In this document: one piece after another, positions 34,122 to 46,570 of the stretch
Position numbering within the stretch: position 1 is the first letter of the stretch
How the letters are laid out: each line of letters begins with the position of its first letter
Source of the DNA: Pelobates cultripes
Taxonomy: Eukaryota; Chordata; Amphibia; Anura; Pelobatidae
NCBI GenBank assembly: GCA_933207985.1
Contig: OW240916.1
Coordinates: 269,111,200-269,175,199 of the forward strand
Length of the DNA: 64,000 bases
Reading direction: 5' to 3'
Made by a program: the position numbers and the translations under genes
The notes under the pieces: model-generated
Told to the model about the DNA's origin: nothing
Database searches by the model: none
The model's input: only the letters and a program-made list of their open reading frames with translations

Positions 34122-35925
34122 TCAATACAATGTTAAACAAAGATCTGCACACCAGTCAAGCCATAAGACTTGCTTTTCCCACAGAAATCACAAATCTGCA
34201 GTGCTGATACTACCGCAAAGGATTCTGGGTGGACATATGCAAATTACACTTAAATGAAAAACGAAAAAAATGTACCTAGAGCCAGGAGATAGTTACCAGA
34301 AGGTAGAAAGCAGAAAAAAGGGGGGTAACCCCCTAAACAGTGAACATCAATAGAAATAAACGCAAAAGAAAAAAACGCGCGCGTCAGGGGCTCTGGACAC
34401 ACGTTGACATTACTGGTGTCGGTCTCTCACTCTCCGCTCACCTATTTGCGCACCCATCGATGCCAAGTTCATTCATGTCCAGCATCTTAGGAGCTTTCTA
34501 ATATGAATGGAGACTCTCTGGCTCTTTACTTTTGTATATATTGTATATACTTTATTTACTTCTATTTTGGTTTAAACCTGGGGCGATGCAGGCAAGAGCA
34601 GGCATTTTGATAAGGGGTGCCCTCGAAGGCACAAGACTTAGGAATTATTTCTTATGCTTCTATCTATCATCTACCATTTACATACTAATCACTCAACTGT
34701 TAATTATTTTTTCTAAGTGCTGTTTTTTGCCGATAAGGTATCACAGACAGCGTACTACCATTATGTTTATTTTGCTGATATTTTTAACCTTGCGACTATG
34801 ACTTTGGCAACCTCTGTAGCAAAATATTCAAATTTCCCAACTGCTACTTGCTAGCAATCCTTCTTAGTGGAGAAAGTTATTATCGATTATTTAACCCTGC
34901 CACAGATATATTAACTATATTTACTATGTGGATCCCACACTGCTGCGAGTTGATACCAATAAACTAACTGTTAATCTTCTCTAAGTGTTGTATCTTGCCG
35001 ACAAGATTTCACAGACAGCTAATTATTACTATCTTTATTCTCAATTCTGCTGACATCAATTCCCTCGCTGCTATTACCTTGGCGGTTCATGTAGTTAAGT
35101 ATATAATCTGTAAACCACTTCCCGCTAGCAGCCTCTTCTATGTAGAGATATCAATTACCGATTATTCACCTTACCACAGTGTGGATCTCACAATGCTGCA
35201 AACTGAGCAGCAGTTTAGTACATTAGAAGTCAAGGCATTTCTCTTATCCTCGGCTATGCACAGAATAGTATTAATCGGCATTAACAAATATCCATTAATA
35301 GAATAAGTGACTGTTAATTCTTGGCACTACTATGTCTATGTGTAGTAACTATTAGTAATCAGCGCTGTACCCTATGAACTTATAGACATTACCCTTGTCT
35401 TATTTGTCTACCTTATTGTCAGATGTATCCTAAGCAGTCTACTTACTGGCTTGCTCTCCAATCCTGCATCGCTCTCCCCCGGTACAGTCAGTAGTGGCAT
35501 CTATATATCATTCTGCTACGTTGTTCCAAGTACTGTATCAAGAGTATATTTCAACAGTGCTACAAATGTATTCACACTGACACTAGTATATCTACTATCA
35601 TAGCCTGCTCTATCTACTTGATAAGAGTCATATTATTAGACAGTCTCTCCCTTCTCCTAGTATTTTTAGCTACACTTCTTTTCATCGATTTTTAAATATT
35701 TATCGATTAAAAGTTATATCTTTTTCTTTTGCTTTTATTTCTATTGACATATGCAAATTAGTTCAACAAGGAATCACATTTTTGCCTCATTCCATTTTAA
35801 ACATTGATTCCATGGAGTTGGTGTTTGCTGTATACAACAGCTTTGAAACACAAAGCTATGGGAAAAGCAAGTCTTATGGCTTGACTGGTGTGCAGATCTT
35901 TGTTTAACATTGTATTGGATATATA
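34122..35925. mobile_element. Element with about 60-bp terminal inverted repeats, 1.8 kb
   Basis: Left TCAATACAATGTTAAACAAA ... CATAAGACTTGCTTTTCCCA is matched in inverse at 35862-35925. The interior is AT-rich and contains an imperfect internal repeat (about 34695-34900 and 34960-35170, sharing TCTAAGTG, TTGCCGA and TTTCACAGACAGC). There is no transposase. The target duplication is not clear, so the superfamily is open. Confidence 0.6.
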
Positions 35926-36480
35926 TAAGTCAGCAGCCTATTGTCATTATATTCCTTATCATAAGAAAGAACTCAGACAAGCTCTTCTGACAACTTGAAT
36001 AATTATATAATTGTATTTTGTTGTAATAAATTCTGCATGGTATTTTCTAGTTTTGCCCTCTTTATTTTACAGAACTGTCTCCGATATTACGTTTACACAT
36101 GTCTACTTACTATGGGCTATAATATGGCCTTGGTGCCATGGTCACAAATGTAAAGGCGTAGCCTGGAGATGTGGGAGAGGCTTGTTTCCCTTTTTAAGGG
36201 ACTCCCCTTCCTACTCCATACCGGTACCTGGTCGGCATTCTGCCTCCACTCCCCCATTTCAAAATTCTTACTCTTATCTCCTTTTATCCCCCTCTTTTTC
36301 CTCGTAGGTGGGTTCTCTTTATTTTACAGGCCTGCCAATATGTTGGTTTCGGCACAACACAACTTATAAATAAGTCTATAGTAAAGCAGCTATAGTAAAG
36401 CAGCATACAATAAAATACAAAAACAATATTAATACACAATAAATACAAAATCTAACATAGAACAGGTAAGAAATATATAA
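35926..36480. other. No gene seen
   Basis: Mixed AT-rich DNA with a C/T-rich stretch (36210-36305). The last 110 bases (ATACAAAAACAATATTAATA and similar) look like the 3' tail of the LINE fragment that follows on the - strand. ORF 36011-36307 has no recognisable feature. Confidence 0.4.
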
Positions 36481-37110
36481 TCAACCATGACAGGTGCATT
36501 CTGTTTTGAGGTATGTAGAGAGGGATCTCTTAAAGGACTTTAGGCTTAGGGAAGATTTTAAATTGTGCGGGAGGTCGTTCCACAATTGCGGCGCTCTGTA
36601 GGAGAAGGAGGATTGGGCTGCTTTCTTTTTGTATTGAGGTAGACTAAGTAAAGTGTTGGTACTGGATCGGAGCTTATAGGAAGTGGGAACAGCTGGGGAA
36701 AGCATTTTGTTCAGGTAGGGTGGGAGTTTCCCAGAAAAGCTCTTAAACACAAGGCTGGAAAGATGAAGGGTGTGTCTGGATTCCAGCGACAGCCAGTTTA
36801 GTTCTTTTAGCATGTCACAATGGTGGGTGCTGTAATTACATTGGAGCACAAATCGGCAGAACGAGTTATACAATGTGTTGAGTTTATTAATGTGGGATTG
36901 CGATGCAGATGCATATACTACATCCCCATAATCTATGATTGGCATCAGCATTTGCTGTACAATCTTTTCCTTTACTGTAGGGCTTAGGCAGGATTTGTTT
37001 CTGTACAGGGCACCTAGTTTTGGATAAAGTTTAGATTCAAGCTTTTCTATGTGGAGGCCAAAAGATAGATTGGGGTCTAATATCATACCCAAATATTTGA
37101 AAGAGTGGAC
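36481..37110 (-). pseudogene. Non-LTR retrotransposon, C-terminal part of reverse transcriptase ORF
   Basis: A 203-codon open stretch on the - strand with HSFKYLGMILDPNLSF just before it, then LGALYRNKSCLSP, DYGDVVYASAS, LNWLSLESRHTLH and LWNDLPHNLKSS. These are the conserved segments after the catalytic domain in L2/CR1-like elements. It is 5'-truncated; the upstream piece continues beyond the solo LTR at 37757-37805 in a shifted frame. The palm domain with the catalytic Asp pair is missing. Confidence 0.7.
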
Positions 37111-37115
37111 TGCGG

Positions 37116-37751
37116 TGTCAGGGAGCCGTGGGCGGCGAGGAGGGGAGGCTGCACGCCTCTTGCAGCACTCACCCTCAGTCCATCGCCGCCCCCGCGGTCT
37201 CCTCTTTGCTTACCTGTCGGCGAGCGGCGTCTCCTCTGTGCCGCTCGCCGCCAGCGTCCTCCACGCCCCCCAGCGGCAGCATGTATAACGCTGCACGCTG
37301 GGAGGTCCAGGAATTAAGTAAACGCCGGGGTCACGTGAGTGACCCGGCGTTAAAGAAACAGTACCACAATCACAGTGGGGGGTATAGATATCCCCCACGT
37401 GTGATTGTTAATTCTGATTGGAAGTTATCCAATCAGAATTAAACCTAGGGTATTTATACTTACCTTTCCTGTCCCTCAGTGCCCTGTTGTGGTCTTGTGA
37501 TACCTGTAGCGTAGTGTTCTTGTGTTTCTCTCTGGTTACCGATTATTTGGCTCGTTATTCCGATTATCCTGTCTTCTCCACTCCTTTGACCTCGGCTTGT
37601 TTCTCGTTCTCCCGTTTTCTGGCTCCCTTTACTTGGCTTGTCTCCTGACTATTCTTAAGCGTGCTTAGCCCGGCCACTCTAAGGTCCGGTACGGCACCTT
37701 TTCTGTGTGTGTGTGTGTGTGCCAGTGTGTTGGGTTCCTCGAATCGTGACA
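37116..37751. mobile_element. Solo LTR, 636 bp
   Basis: TGTCAGGGAGCC ... AATCGTGACA, flanked by the 5-bp duplication TGCGG (37111-37115 and 37752-37756). It is inserted in the LINE fragment. It has a GC-rich left half and a TG run near the right end. Non-coding. Confidence 0.85.
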
Positions 37752-37805
37752 TGCGGTCAGTGTGCCATTTTAATTTGTTTTGATGGATAGGTAAATAAAG
37801 CATAT

Positions 37806-38156
37806 CATAAATAAATGATGAAGTAGGGAAATTGAATCATGTGAAAGCTCTGCTCAAACAAATATGCACAGTATGCACAGTAAGTGTTGTACAATTACTC
37901 AAATAAAGAACAATATATCAAGACAGCCATAAAACTTTGTAAGATGTGCAGTCTTCAACCAAACAGATATCCACAGGTGACACATAGAAGTACTTCTAGT
38001 GTTTTATTCATCAACTGCAAAAGGGGTTTTAATTTTATTTTACCAGAGGAAGACGCTTAATTTAAGTGATTTTAGTACTTTTGCTGAACGGACACATATG
38101 GCCTAAATACTGCCCTGAACATTGAATTCTACATGCAAACATAATTGTTAATACCA
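37806..38156. other. No gene seen
   Basis: AT-rich, single-copy-looking DNA between the LINE fragment and an LTR fragment. I find no ORF or repeat border that I can support. Confidence 0.4.
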
Positions 38157-38640
38157 GTATAACGGATCCCCTATGCTCCGGCAGAGTATATCTGCTGTAA
38201 GTCTCACAAATCCCAAGTGATGCAGTGATTATAGCTCCTGGTTCCAAGCAGAGTAGTGATTATGGTTGTGAGTATAGCTCTTAATCCCCCCAAAATGAGC
38301 CTAGACTTCATGAAGGGGTAAAACAATCTGATTTATTGGGAGCCACACACGGCCTTTTATGCAACTCCCCATGCAAGGGGTTTCCCAAATCATATTACAG
38401 GGGCATTCCCCTCTAGACCTGAGAGGGAACTAGTTACAAGAAAACATTTCACATATTCCTCCCCTGTGCCTGAGAGATAATTACCTGAGCATACAAACAT
38501 ATAATTAAATTATCTCTTAGTTATAAAAACATACAATTTAACAAACTCCCAAAACACATGAGAACCCCACAAAAGTCACATCCCCTGATAGCCCTGATCT
38601 GGGTGACCAACATATCCAAAAATCACCCATATCGGTTGAG
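38157..38640 (-). mobile_element. LTR fragment related to 6129-7154
   Basis: TATAACGGATCCCC at the left recalls TGTAACGGACCG at 6129. The order of a 'GAATTTATTGGGAGCC / CTTTTATGCA' stretch, a 'GAGAGATAATT' stretch and 'CCCTGATAGC...GGGTGACC' parallels 6430-6790. The right part is cut off by another LTR. Confidence 0.5.
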
Positions 38641-38883
38641 GGGTTCTGGATTTTCATGGAAGTCAATTATTGGCTTGGCTTCTGGTATCCAGTACTCTTT
38701 TTACAATCCTTGTTTAGTTTTTCTTGTTTTTTTCTGGTTTTCTGTTCTATGTCTGGTTTTCTTTATGCTGGGTTTTCTGGGTTCATTCCTTTATTCTGTT
38801 CCTGGATTCCTAGTCTCCTGGATTCCTTTAAATGTTTGGTTTTTGTTGCCACACCCATTCCTTTTCCATTAATCCTTTTTGTT
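38641..38883 (+). mobile_element. LTR fragment, left part (split by L2)
   Basis: TGGCTTGGCTTCTGGTATCC ... CCATTAATCC is the inverse of 26640-26850. The sequence stops at 38881, where the TTA-repeat tail of an L2 element starts, and resumes at 41454. Confidence 0.7.
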
Positions 38884-41453
38884 TATTATTATTATTATTA
38901 TTATTGCCATTTATATAGAGCCAACGGATTCCGTAGCGCTTTACAATATTTTGAGAGGGGGGGTGTAACAATAAATAGGACAATTACAAGAAAACTTACA
39001 GGAACAATAGGTTGAAGAGGACCCTGCTCAAACGAGCTTACAGACTATTGGAGGTGGGGTATTTGAAACATTAGGACAATAAATATCAAGTAGGAGTGAA
39101 GCAGAGCTGGAGGAGAGAGCAAAGCACTGTCCCATAGGAGAGAGCAGGAGACAGGTATGTAAGGTAGAGATTACTCTGGGAGGCCATAAGCTTTCCTGAA
39201 GAGATGGGTTTTAAGGCCCTTCTTAAATGATTGAAGACTAGGGGAGAGTCTGATGGCAGTAGGCAAGCTATTCCATAGGAGAGGAGCCGCCCGCGAGAGG
39301 TCCTGCAAGCGCGAGTTGGCCGTACGGGTGCGAGCAGCGGTCAGGAGGTGGTCACGGGCAGAGCGGAGGGTACGTGGAGGGGCATATTTATGGATCAGTG
39401 AAGAGATATAAGCGGGGCTAGAACTGTTCAGTGCTTTAAATGTATGGGTTAGCACTTTGAATTGACTCCTATAGCATACAGGGAGCCAATGTAAGGACCG
39501 GCAGAGGGGTGAGGTGTGAGAGGACCGACTAGAGAGGAAAATCAGTCTAGCCGCAGCATTCATTACAGACTGTAGCGGGGCAATACGGCTTTTGGGGAGA
39601 CCAATCAGGAGAGGGTTACAGTAATCCATGCGGGAAATTACTAGAGCATGGACAAGCTCCTTGGTAGCATCTTGCGTAAGAAAGGGGCGAATGCGGGCTA
39701 TGTTTTTGAGTTGGAACCTACAGGACTTGGCAACAAACTGGATGTGAGACTCGAAGGTGAGACCAGAGTCAAGTATGACGCCAAGACAGCGCGCTTGCAG
39801 GGATGGACTTATGTGGATATCACTGACTTGAAGGGAGAGCGAGAGAGGAGGATCAGTATTAGGAGGAGGAAAGACAAGGAGTTCAGTTTTAGAGAGGTTA
39901 AGTTTCAGAAAGCGTGAAGACATCCAGTCAGAGATGGAAGAAAGGCAAGCAGTGACACGTTGCAGGACAGCAGGGGAGAGGTCCGGGGAGGAGAGGTATA
40001 TCTGAGTGTCATCAGCGTACAGGTGGTAGTGGAATCCAAAAGAGGCAATCAGTTTACCAAGAGAGGCGGTATAAAGAGAAAATAGAAGGGGACCAAGGAC
40101 AGACCCTTGGGGAACTCCAACCGAGACAGGACGAGTGGAGGAGGTATCCTTGGAAAAGGAGACACTGAATGAGCGTTGGGAGAGATAGGAGGAAAACCAA
40201 GAGAGGACCGAGTCACAGAGACCGAGCGATTGAAGAGTTTGAAGGAGGAGAGCATGATCAACGGTGTCAAAGGCAGCAGAGAGGTCAAGGAGAATTAATA
40301 TGGAGTAATGACCTTTGGATTTAGCGGAGATTAGGTCATTAGTCACTTTGATAAGAGCAGTCTCAGTAGAGTGGAGAGGGCGGAAGCCAGACTGAAGAGG
40401 GTCAAGGAGAGAGTTGGAATTAAGGAAGCGGGACACACGGGTAAAGACAAGCCTTTCCAAAAGCTTTGATGAGAAAGGGAGCAGGGATATGGGACGATAG
40501 TTAGAAGGGGAGGATGGGTCAAGAGATGGTTTTTTCAGGATAGGTATTACAGTGGCATGTTTAAGGTCAGCAGGAACAGTGCCAGAAGAGAGAGAGCAGT
40601 TAAAGATGTGTGTTAGGGTAGGCACAAGACAAGGGGAGAGAGATCTGATGAGGTGAGATGGGACAGGATCGAGCGGGCAAGTGGTGGGGCGAGAGGAATG
40701 GAGAAGCGCAGCCACCTCTTGTTCAGTAGCTGGGTAGAAAGTCTGGAGGGTAGGGAAAGCAAGATTTACATGTGGTTGAGAAAGAGAACGGCAAGGAGGG
40801 GAGAATTGTTTCCTTAGCTGTTCAATCTTGTTGGTAAAGTAGCATGCAAAGCTATCAGCTGTAAGGTTAGTTTGGGGGGTGGCCACAGCAGGGCGGAGAA
40901 GGGAATTAAAGGTGTCAAAGAGACGTCTGGGATTGCGGGAGCATGAACTAATGAGAGAGGAAAAGTATGACTGTTTGGCGAGGGCGAGGGCTGCGCTGTA
41001 TGAAAGCAACATGAATCTATAATGGAGAAAGTCTGCCTGGGTGCGGGACTTCCTCCAGGAGCGTTCAGCACAACGGGAGCAACTCTGCAGATAGCGTGTT
41101 GATTTATTATGCCAAGGTTGGGGTCGTGTTCTCCTCGAGGTGCATGTTTTGAGTGGGGCTGCAGCGTTCAAGGCAGATGTGAGGGTAGTGTTATATGTGG
41201 AGATGGCCAGTGAGGGACAGGAGAGGGAAGGGATGGATAGCAGTTGTGAATCAATGTCAGCTGACAGCTGCTTGAGGTCAATAGAGTTAAGGTTCCTCCT
41301 GAGCTGAGGGGGGTTAGGCTGAGATTGTTGGGTGAGGGGGTAATTGAGAGCAAACGATAAGAGGTGGTGATCAGAGAGAGGAAATGGGGTGTTGCAGATA
41401 TTAGATATTGTACATGAAGAAGAGAAAATAAGGTCGAGGGTATTGTTTAAGCC
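38884..41453 (-). mobile_element. L2-clade LINE, 5'-truncated, 2.6 kb
   Basis: The 3' end on the - strand carries the typical L2 tail (GCGCTTTACAATATT and CCATTTATATAG in + strand reading) followed by a TTA microsatellite (38881-38903). The 5' end falls inside the endonuclease. It sits within an LTR whose halves are 38641-38883 and 41454-42113. Confidence 0.85.
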
Positions 41454-41477
41454 TGTTCCTGCAAGCAGTGGTATCAT
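39171..41477 (-). CDS. L2 LINE ORF2-like protein, reverse transcriptase intact, endonuclease truncated
   Basis: 768 codons without a stop. It begins with about 8 residues encoded by the flanking LTR, then the end of an apurinic-like endonuclease ([23 protein letters not shown]). The reverse transcriptase follows with [62 protein letters not shown] and the catalytic LYADDTQIY, then the C-terminal [15 protein letters not shown] and [10 protein letters not shown]. The RT would copy element RNA at a nick. With no complete endonuclease or native start this copy is probably inactive, but the long open frame implies a recent insertion. Confidence 0.85.
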   Translation of the reverse strand: MIPLLAGTGLNNTLDLIFSSSCTISNICNTPFPLSDHHLLSFALNYPLTQQSQPNPPQLRRNLNSIDLKQLSADIDSQLLSIPSLSCPSLAISTYNTTLTSALNAAAPLKTCTSRRTRPQPWHNKSTRYLQSCSRCAERSWRKSRTQADFLHYRFMLLSYSAALALAKQSYFSSLISSCSRNPRRLFDTFNSLLRPAVATPQTNLTADSFACYFTNKIEQLRKQFSPPCRSLSQPHVNLAFPTLQTFYPATEQEVAALLHSSRPTTCPLDPVPSHLIRSLSPCLVPTLTHIFNCSLSSGTVPADLKHATVIPILKKPSLDPSSPSNYRPISLLPFSSKLLERLVFTRVSRFLNSNSLLDPLQSGFRPLHSTETALIKVTNDLISAKSKGHYSILILLDLSAAFDTVDHALLLQTLQSLGLCDSVLSWFSSYLSQRSFSVSFSKDTSSTRPVSVGVPQGSVLGPLLFSLYTASLGKLIASFGFHYHLYADDTQIYLSSPDLSPAVLQRVTACLSSISDWMSSRFLKLNLSKTELLVFPPPNTDPPLSLSLQVSDIHISPSLQARCLGVILDSGLTFESHIQFVAKSCRFQLKNIARIRPFLTQDATKELVHALVISRMDYCNPLLIGLPKSRIAPLQSVMNAAARLIFLSSRSSHTSPLCRSLHWLPVCYRSQFKVLTHTFKALNSSSPAYISSLIHKYAPPRTLRSARDHLLTAARTRTANSRLQDLSRAAPLLWNSLPTAIRLSPSLQSFKKGLKTHLFRKAYGLPE

Positions 41478-42113
41478 TTCCTATGCTCCTTTCTATGCAG
41501 GTAAGTACTGTGTGTGTTTTATTATTTATTTAGTCATGTATATCTAGGCAGCTAGCACCCACCTTAATTGGAGTACTTTGGCGCAGTGGTGGGCTGCATA
41601 CATCTTGGCCATTTATGTATGTCTAAATCTCCAATGTTTTACATATATAGTACTTAGTTATGCCTGCTCTTGTTTTGCCTTGCAGCTCTTGTCTTGTTTT
41701 ATTTTGTCTTCCCAGCTCATGTACAGTCCTGTCCTGCCCTGTTCTTGTTTCCCTCGTGTCTTGTGTACATGTTCTGCATTCTATCCTGCTCCGGTTCTGG
41801 GTTCTTCTAGTCTTGCCTTGTTTTCTTGTCAGGTGCCTGTTCAGGTCTTGCCTTGTTTCTGTACTGGATACATATCTGCTGCAGAGCCTCCCTATCCATA
41901 TCCTGGGAGGTCTGCATATTATCACCTAGCCCTTGGGATCTGCAGAAGCTGCATCAGGGCCCTGGTATGTGGCCACACAAATGCTAATACTCAACATCGG
42001 GGGCATGTGGTTACCCTGCACCAGGCCCTGATTGTCCATTTCCTCACTGTGACTACCATCATCATCTTCGGGCACTCAGGGGTCCTGGTCTCCATACCGC
42101 CACCCGTGACAGT
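41454..42113 (+). mobile_element. LTR fragment, right part (split by L2)
   Basis: It resumes the LTR at TTCCTGCAAGCAGTGG, matching 26620 in inverse, and runs to CCACCCGTGACA at 42113. The first half matches the element at 25915-26875; the last 350 bases differ, so these are different subfamilies. There is no coding region; ORF 41578-42117 is not supported. Confidence 0.65.
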
Positions 42114-42124
42114 TTAAAAGGGAA

Positions 42125-42374
42125 ATATGGTGCGGAGGGTGCAGAGTTGGTTTGTGTATATCACCAGCGACATGCGTGTGTATTATGTCAGATTGATTTT
42201 GTAGCCAGAGAGGGTTGCGTTGTCCGCGATTATTTCTAATGTTGCGTGCAGTGAGTGTATGGGGTCTACTAGTGTCAAGAGGACATTGTCTGCATACGCC
42301 GCCACTTTACATGTGTCTTGCCGGATCCTGATGCCTTGTATATCGGGGTGATAGCATATGGCCTGCAGGAGGGG
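42125..42374 (-). pseudogene. Tx1/L1-type LINE ORF2 fragment next to gap
   Basis: On the - strand, after the gap, it reads ICYHPDIQGIRI, then the catalytic box as AYADNVLLTL, then NATLSGYKINLT. The motif normally has two Asp (YADD); here the second is Asn, which would abolish activity. It lies 3' of the RT fragment at 42475-44395 in the same orientation, so it may be the same copy across the gap. Confidence 0.65.
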
Positions 42375-42474
42375 NNNNNNNNNNNNNNNNNNNNNNNNNN
42401 NNNNNNNNNNNNNNNNNNNNNNNNNNNNNNNNNNNNNNNNNNNNNNNNNNNNNNNNNNNNNNNNNNNNNNNNNN
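42375..42474. other. Assembly gap (100 N)
   Basis: 100 N within a LINE reverse transcriptase region. True size unknown. Confidence 0.95.
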
Positions 42475-44395
42475 ACCTTGCCTCTGGTTTCTTATATAGC
42501 AAACCTATCGCATCCAGCACCCATCCCTTAATATTAAAGGCCTCTAAAGCTTTAATCATGAATCCCCAGCTGACCCTGTCAAACGCCTTCTCTGCGTCTA
42601 ATGACAGGATCAGCAGGGGACTACATGTCTTATCTGACAGATCCATTGAATCCAATAACCTTCTGATATTATTTCCTGAATTTCTTCCAGGAACAAATCC
42701 GACCTGATCTGAATTGATAATTCCGGGCAAGACTATTTTTAATCTTTTTGCGATAATTGACGCAAAAAGCTTGACATCCACATTTATTAAAGAGATCGGT
42801 CTGTAGCTTTTTACATCTGTTGCTATTTTACCTACTTTCAGGATTGGAAGAATATTAGCTCTTAGCATTTCTTGTGGAAATGCTCCTCTGTTTACAGCCT
42901 CATTGAAGGATCTTGTTAATGGTTCAGCAATTATATCTTTCATTACCTTGAAGAACCTATTGCTAAAGCCGTCAGGTCCAGGTGTTTTATAGTTAGCTAA
43001 GTTATTTATTGCATCTATTACTTCTTCTTTGGAAATGATTTTGTTTAATAATTCTAGTTGATCTGGTGGTGTTTTTGGTAACTCAAGATCTTTTATATAA
43101 TTATCTATGGATTCATCTGTAGAACTGTCTGACAAGTTGTAAAGTGACTTATAAAATTGATTAAAGATCTCTCCTATCTCATTTGGGGCTCTATATGTAT
43201 TGCCCTCATGGACAATTTTATCTATGCGGTTGTCTGCTAATTTCTTTTTCAGTTGATTTGATAAAATCTTGTCTGCTTTGTTTTGTCGATAATAATATCT
43301 GATTTTTAATTTAATCATCTTCTTTTCTATATTTTCTAATATTTTTTTCTTAATATTTTGTTTAATATTGGCTATTTTTATTTGGCCTTCTTTGTCTGGT
43401 TTTAATTTATACTCTTTAGAGGCTTTAAACAATTGAATATATAACTCTGATAAACCTAGTCCTTCTATTTTTCTAGCTCTACTCTTCATGTTTATACAGT
43501 ATCCTCTGATGGTAGCTTTATATGAGCACCAGGTATTTAGTTCTGAAGTATCCTCTGGGCTATTTTCCTCAAAAAAATGTTGTGACCATTCCTTTAATAA
43601 CTTCAAGTTTTCAATACTATATAATATTGAATCGTCTAATTTCCAAGTAGTTCTGGGGTGATAATGTTTCCCATCCTTTGTGTCCATTATAATGATATTG
43701 TGGTCTGACCAGATCATTATATTTATCCTTATATTTGATACTTTGTCTATTATTTTAGGATCTCCTAGGAAAAAATCAATTCTTGAGTGTGTATTATGTG
43801 GCCAAGAATAGAATGTATAATCTTTTACAAGAGGATTCCGAACCCTCCAGATATCATATAAATTATTTTTATGAATTATATTCTGAAAAGTATTAGCGTT
43901 TCTCAAACCGTTTTTGTCCACCGAAGTCTTGTTAACGTTAAATTTATCCAGTTCCACATCCATGGCACAATTAAAATCTCCACCTATTACCACATATCCC
44001 ATGGATACTTTTTCAACTCTTTCTAGGATATAGGAGAACAGTCTCATCGGGTTGTTATTTGGTAAATATACGTTCACTAAAGTATACAATTCCCCGTTGA
44101 TTTCACAGATCAATATTATAAATCTCCCCTCCGTATCAATATCCTCATGCTTAATTTGTACTTGTAGTGATTTAGAGAAGCCTATAGCCACCCCAGCTTT
44201 CTTTTCATCTTTTTTAGAGGAAGTTATTACTAAAGGGAAGTTATTACCAAACCATCTAGTGCTATCTCCTGAAATCCAATGGGTCTCTTGTATCAAAATT
44301 ATTTGGATTTTCTCTGTCATTAAATAATCTCTAAAAGCCAATCTCTTATGTGGGAGATTTAAACCCTGAATATTTATTGTGGCAAATTTGACCAT
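42475..44395 (-). pseudogene. Tx1/L1-type LINE ORF2, endonuclease and first half of RT
   Basis: An open frame on the - strand from Met at 44395 into the gap, about 640 codons. The endonuclease has INIQGLN near the start, LIQETHW, VVIGGDFNCAMD, SRIDFFLG and MIWSDHNII, all the expected catalytic elements. The RT has YKTPGPDGFSNRFFK, YRPISLINVDVKLFA, DQVGFVPGRNSGNN and LSLDAEKAFDRVSW. The frame up to the gap is intact, so the copy is not very old. The remainder, including the catalytic YADD, is beyond the gap. Confidence 0.85.
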
Positions 44396-45319
44396 ACCCT
44401 ATCCTAGATCTCTGACACCTGACATTTCCTCAAAACTAATCTATATACCCACAACGCTGTACCTACTATACTCATTAACCATTTACACACAATCATACAT
44501 TCTTTTTTACCATGGTCTCCAATCTTAAGAGACCTTCTTCTAGACATAATTGGTTACCTTAATAAGGCAATCACTAAGTTCTACTTAGAACTTATAGGCG
44601 GACTTCGCTGGTCTATTGAGGTGGCGAAGAAGGGAAGAGAAGAGTGAAAAAAAAAAAGGAAAAAAGATACCCCACATATATAACCCAAATATTTCGGTAA
44701 ATAACTAAATTCCATTTTGGTGTATTTACAGAATATAGTATTACCCTTACAGTAATCAAATGTATGTTACTAGATATTGGTGACCATACTTTAGTGTAAA
44801 CCGCTTCATTTCCATTCCTAAACCTTAAATATGACTTGTGTAATCTTAGTGGTGATGTTTTATTCTATATTCCTCTCTACTTATATAAATTACTTACTTA
44901 ACTTTGTTAATATGCCCTACTTCCTGTTATTTATAATTTTTCCACAAAAAAGAAAAAACAAAACAAAAAAATTATTCATAAGTTGCAGTGATATATTGTA
45001 CATTTTAGTGAATATATATTAATATTGTGCAAGCCACATATTCTATATTTCTTTAATAAATTATTTGGAATTTGTGAATTATTTGATAAGTGTATCTACG
45101 TAATAAATTTCAGTTCCCATTATTTCAATATAATATATCTAACCTCGTGCTTTCGTAGTATTTTGTTCTATACTCTTCTTTACTCAAGTGAGTTTCTTAT
45201 TTAACTTCTTAATGTGCCCTGCATCTTTTATTATCTCACCCAGAGAGGAAGAAAAAAAACAAAAAAAAAAAACCTCTATCTTAATACAAATTCAGCCCTT
45301 CTTAACAGGTGTTATCCTA
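44396..45319. other. LINE inter-ORF spacer, no gene seen
   Basis: AT-rich DNA with A-runs between ORF1 (ends 45320) and ORF2 (starts 44395) of the same LINE on the - strand. The ORFs 44831-45022 and similar are not supported. Confidence 0.6.
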
Positions 45320-46206
45320 TTACATCATCTTCTTATCTTTTAGCCAAGTTATAGCTGTATCTATTGAGTCTAAAACTTCAAGACGATCATTTGTAAATAT
45401 TCTTATTGCAGTAGGGAATCCCCATGTATATTTAATCTTCTGGGTTCTCAGAATTTCTGTGATAGGGGCGAATGCTTTTCTTTGCATTCTGGTTGAATAA
45501 GATAAGTCTGGGAACACAACTATATAATTATATTCTTCTCCTTGAGGTTTCCTGACTCTACTTGCTTTCAAAACCTCCTCTTTAAATTGGAATGATTGGA
45601 AGCAACAGATTATATCTCTTGCCTTAGTTTCTGGGATATTTTTAACTCTATACAGTCTATGAAACCTTTCTAAGGTACAATTGTATTTCTCTGTCTCTAT
45701 CCCCCAGGCTTTCCATAGATTGGCTAGGAATTCTAGGATCTTATCCTGGGTGATCTTTTCTGAGATATTTCTTAATCGCAAATTATTGCGCGATCCTCCA
45801 AGTCACTTATTTTTATTTCCAAATCTTTGATTTTTTTCACCATTTGAATATGCTGATCTTTCAATGATTTTTCCTGAAATTCCAGGCAATTAATTTTTTC
45901 TTCAACCACAGTTATTTTCTCAGTTAGATGTTTCATTTGATTTAAAATCACCTCTGAGTTCTGATTTATTTGCTTCATTAGTATATCTGATTGAGAGTTT
46001 AGACATCTCTCCAAAAACTCTGCAGTGATATAATTGCTCACAGAATTTTCAGAACTGTTTAATGTATGATCTAGTTTTGAAGTTGATAAGGCATCTTCCT
46101 CTGTCTTTTTTTATTATCTGGTGAAAAAAAGTTTGTTGCTTCTCTTCCTGTTTTGAGATTTTTCTTATCTCTTTTTAGGGTTGCTCTCTCTTGTATTTTA
46201 GATGCC
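45320..46206 (-). pseudogene. Tx1/L1-type LINE ORF1 with frameshifts
   Basis: On the - strand, 46206 to about 46040 codes a basic N-terminus (KIQERATLKRDKKNLK). 46041-45772 codes a long coiled coil (NSEVILNQMKHLTEKI, KIKDLEIKISDLEDRA). A frameshift near 45780 leads to the RNA-binding domain at 45781-45320 (LRLRNISEKITQDKIL, RFHRLYRVKNIPETKARDII, YIVVFPDLSYSTRMQRKAF). The expected join RARRNNLRLRN is where the frame breaks. ORF1p binds LINE RNA. Confidence 0.8.
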
Positions 46207-46570
46207 ATATCTTCCTGAGGCTTCCACAGCTTCGTGAATCTTCCTATATCTGACTCTAGTATTTATCTATTTATCTATTTAGCTATTTAGCAGAGAGAAA
46301 AAGCAAACAGTTTGGAGTGAGGAAGAAGAGATAAAAAAACTTGAGGACTCTATTGAGCTTATAGGGCAGTGATGGCGAACCTATGGCACGCGTGCCACAG
46401 GTGGCACGCCGGGCCCTCTCTGTGGGCACGCGGCCATAGGTTTGCCATCACTGCAGAGAAGGCGCCTGCCTGCCCGAAACGGCAGGCGCCTACTCTGCTT
46501 CCGTGTCGGCAGGACCGGAAGCAGGGAGGAAGGATCGAGGAAACAGCTCTCCTGTCCTCCCGCGAGCTGT

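Noticed and set aside
39648..39917. 89-codon + strand ORF
   Set aside because: Shadow of the L2 reverse transcriptase ORF on the other strand.
41578..42117. 179-codon + strand ORF with many Cys and Leu
   Set aside because: It lies wholly in an LTR fragment with no retroviral or host protein likeness.
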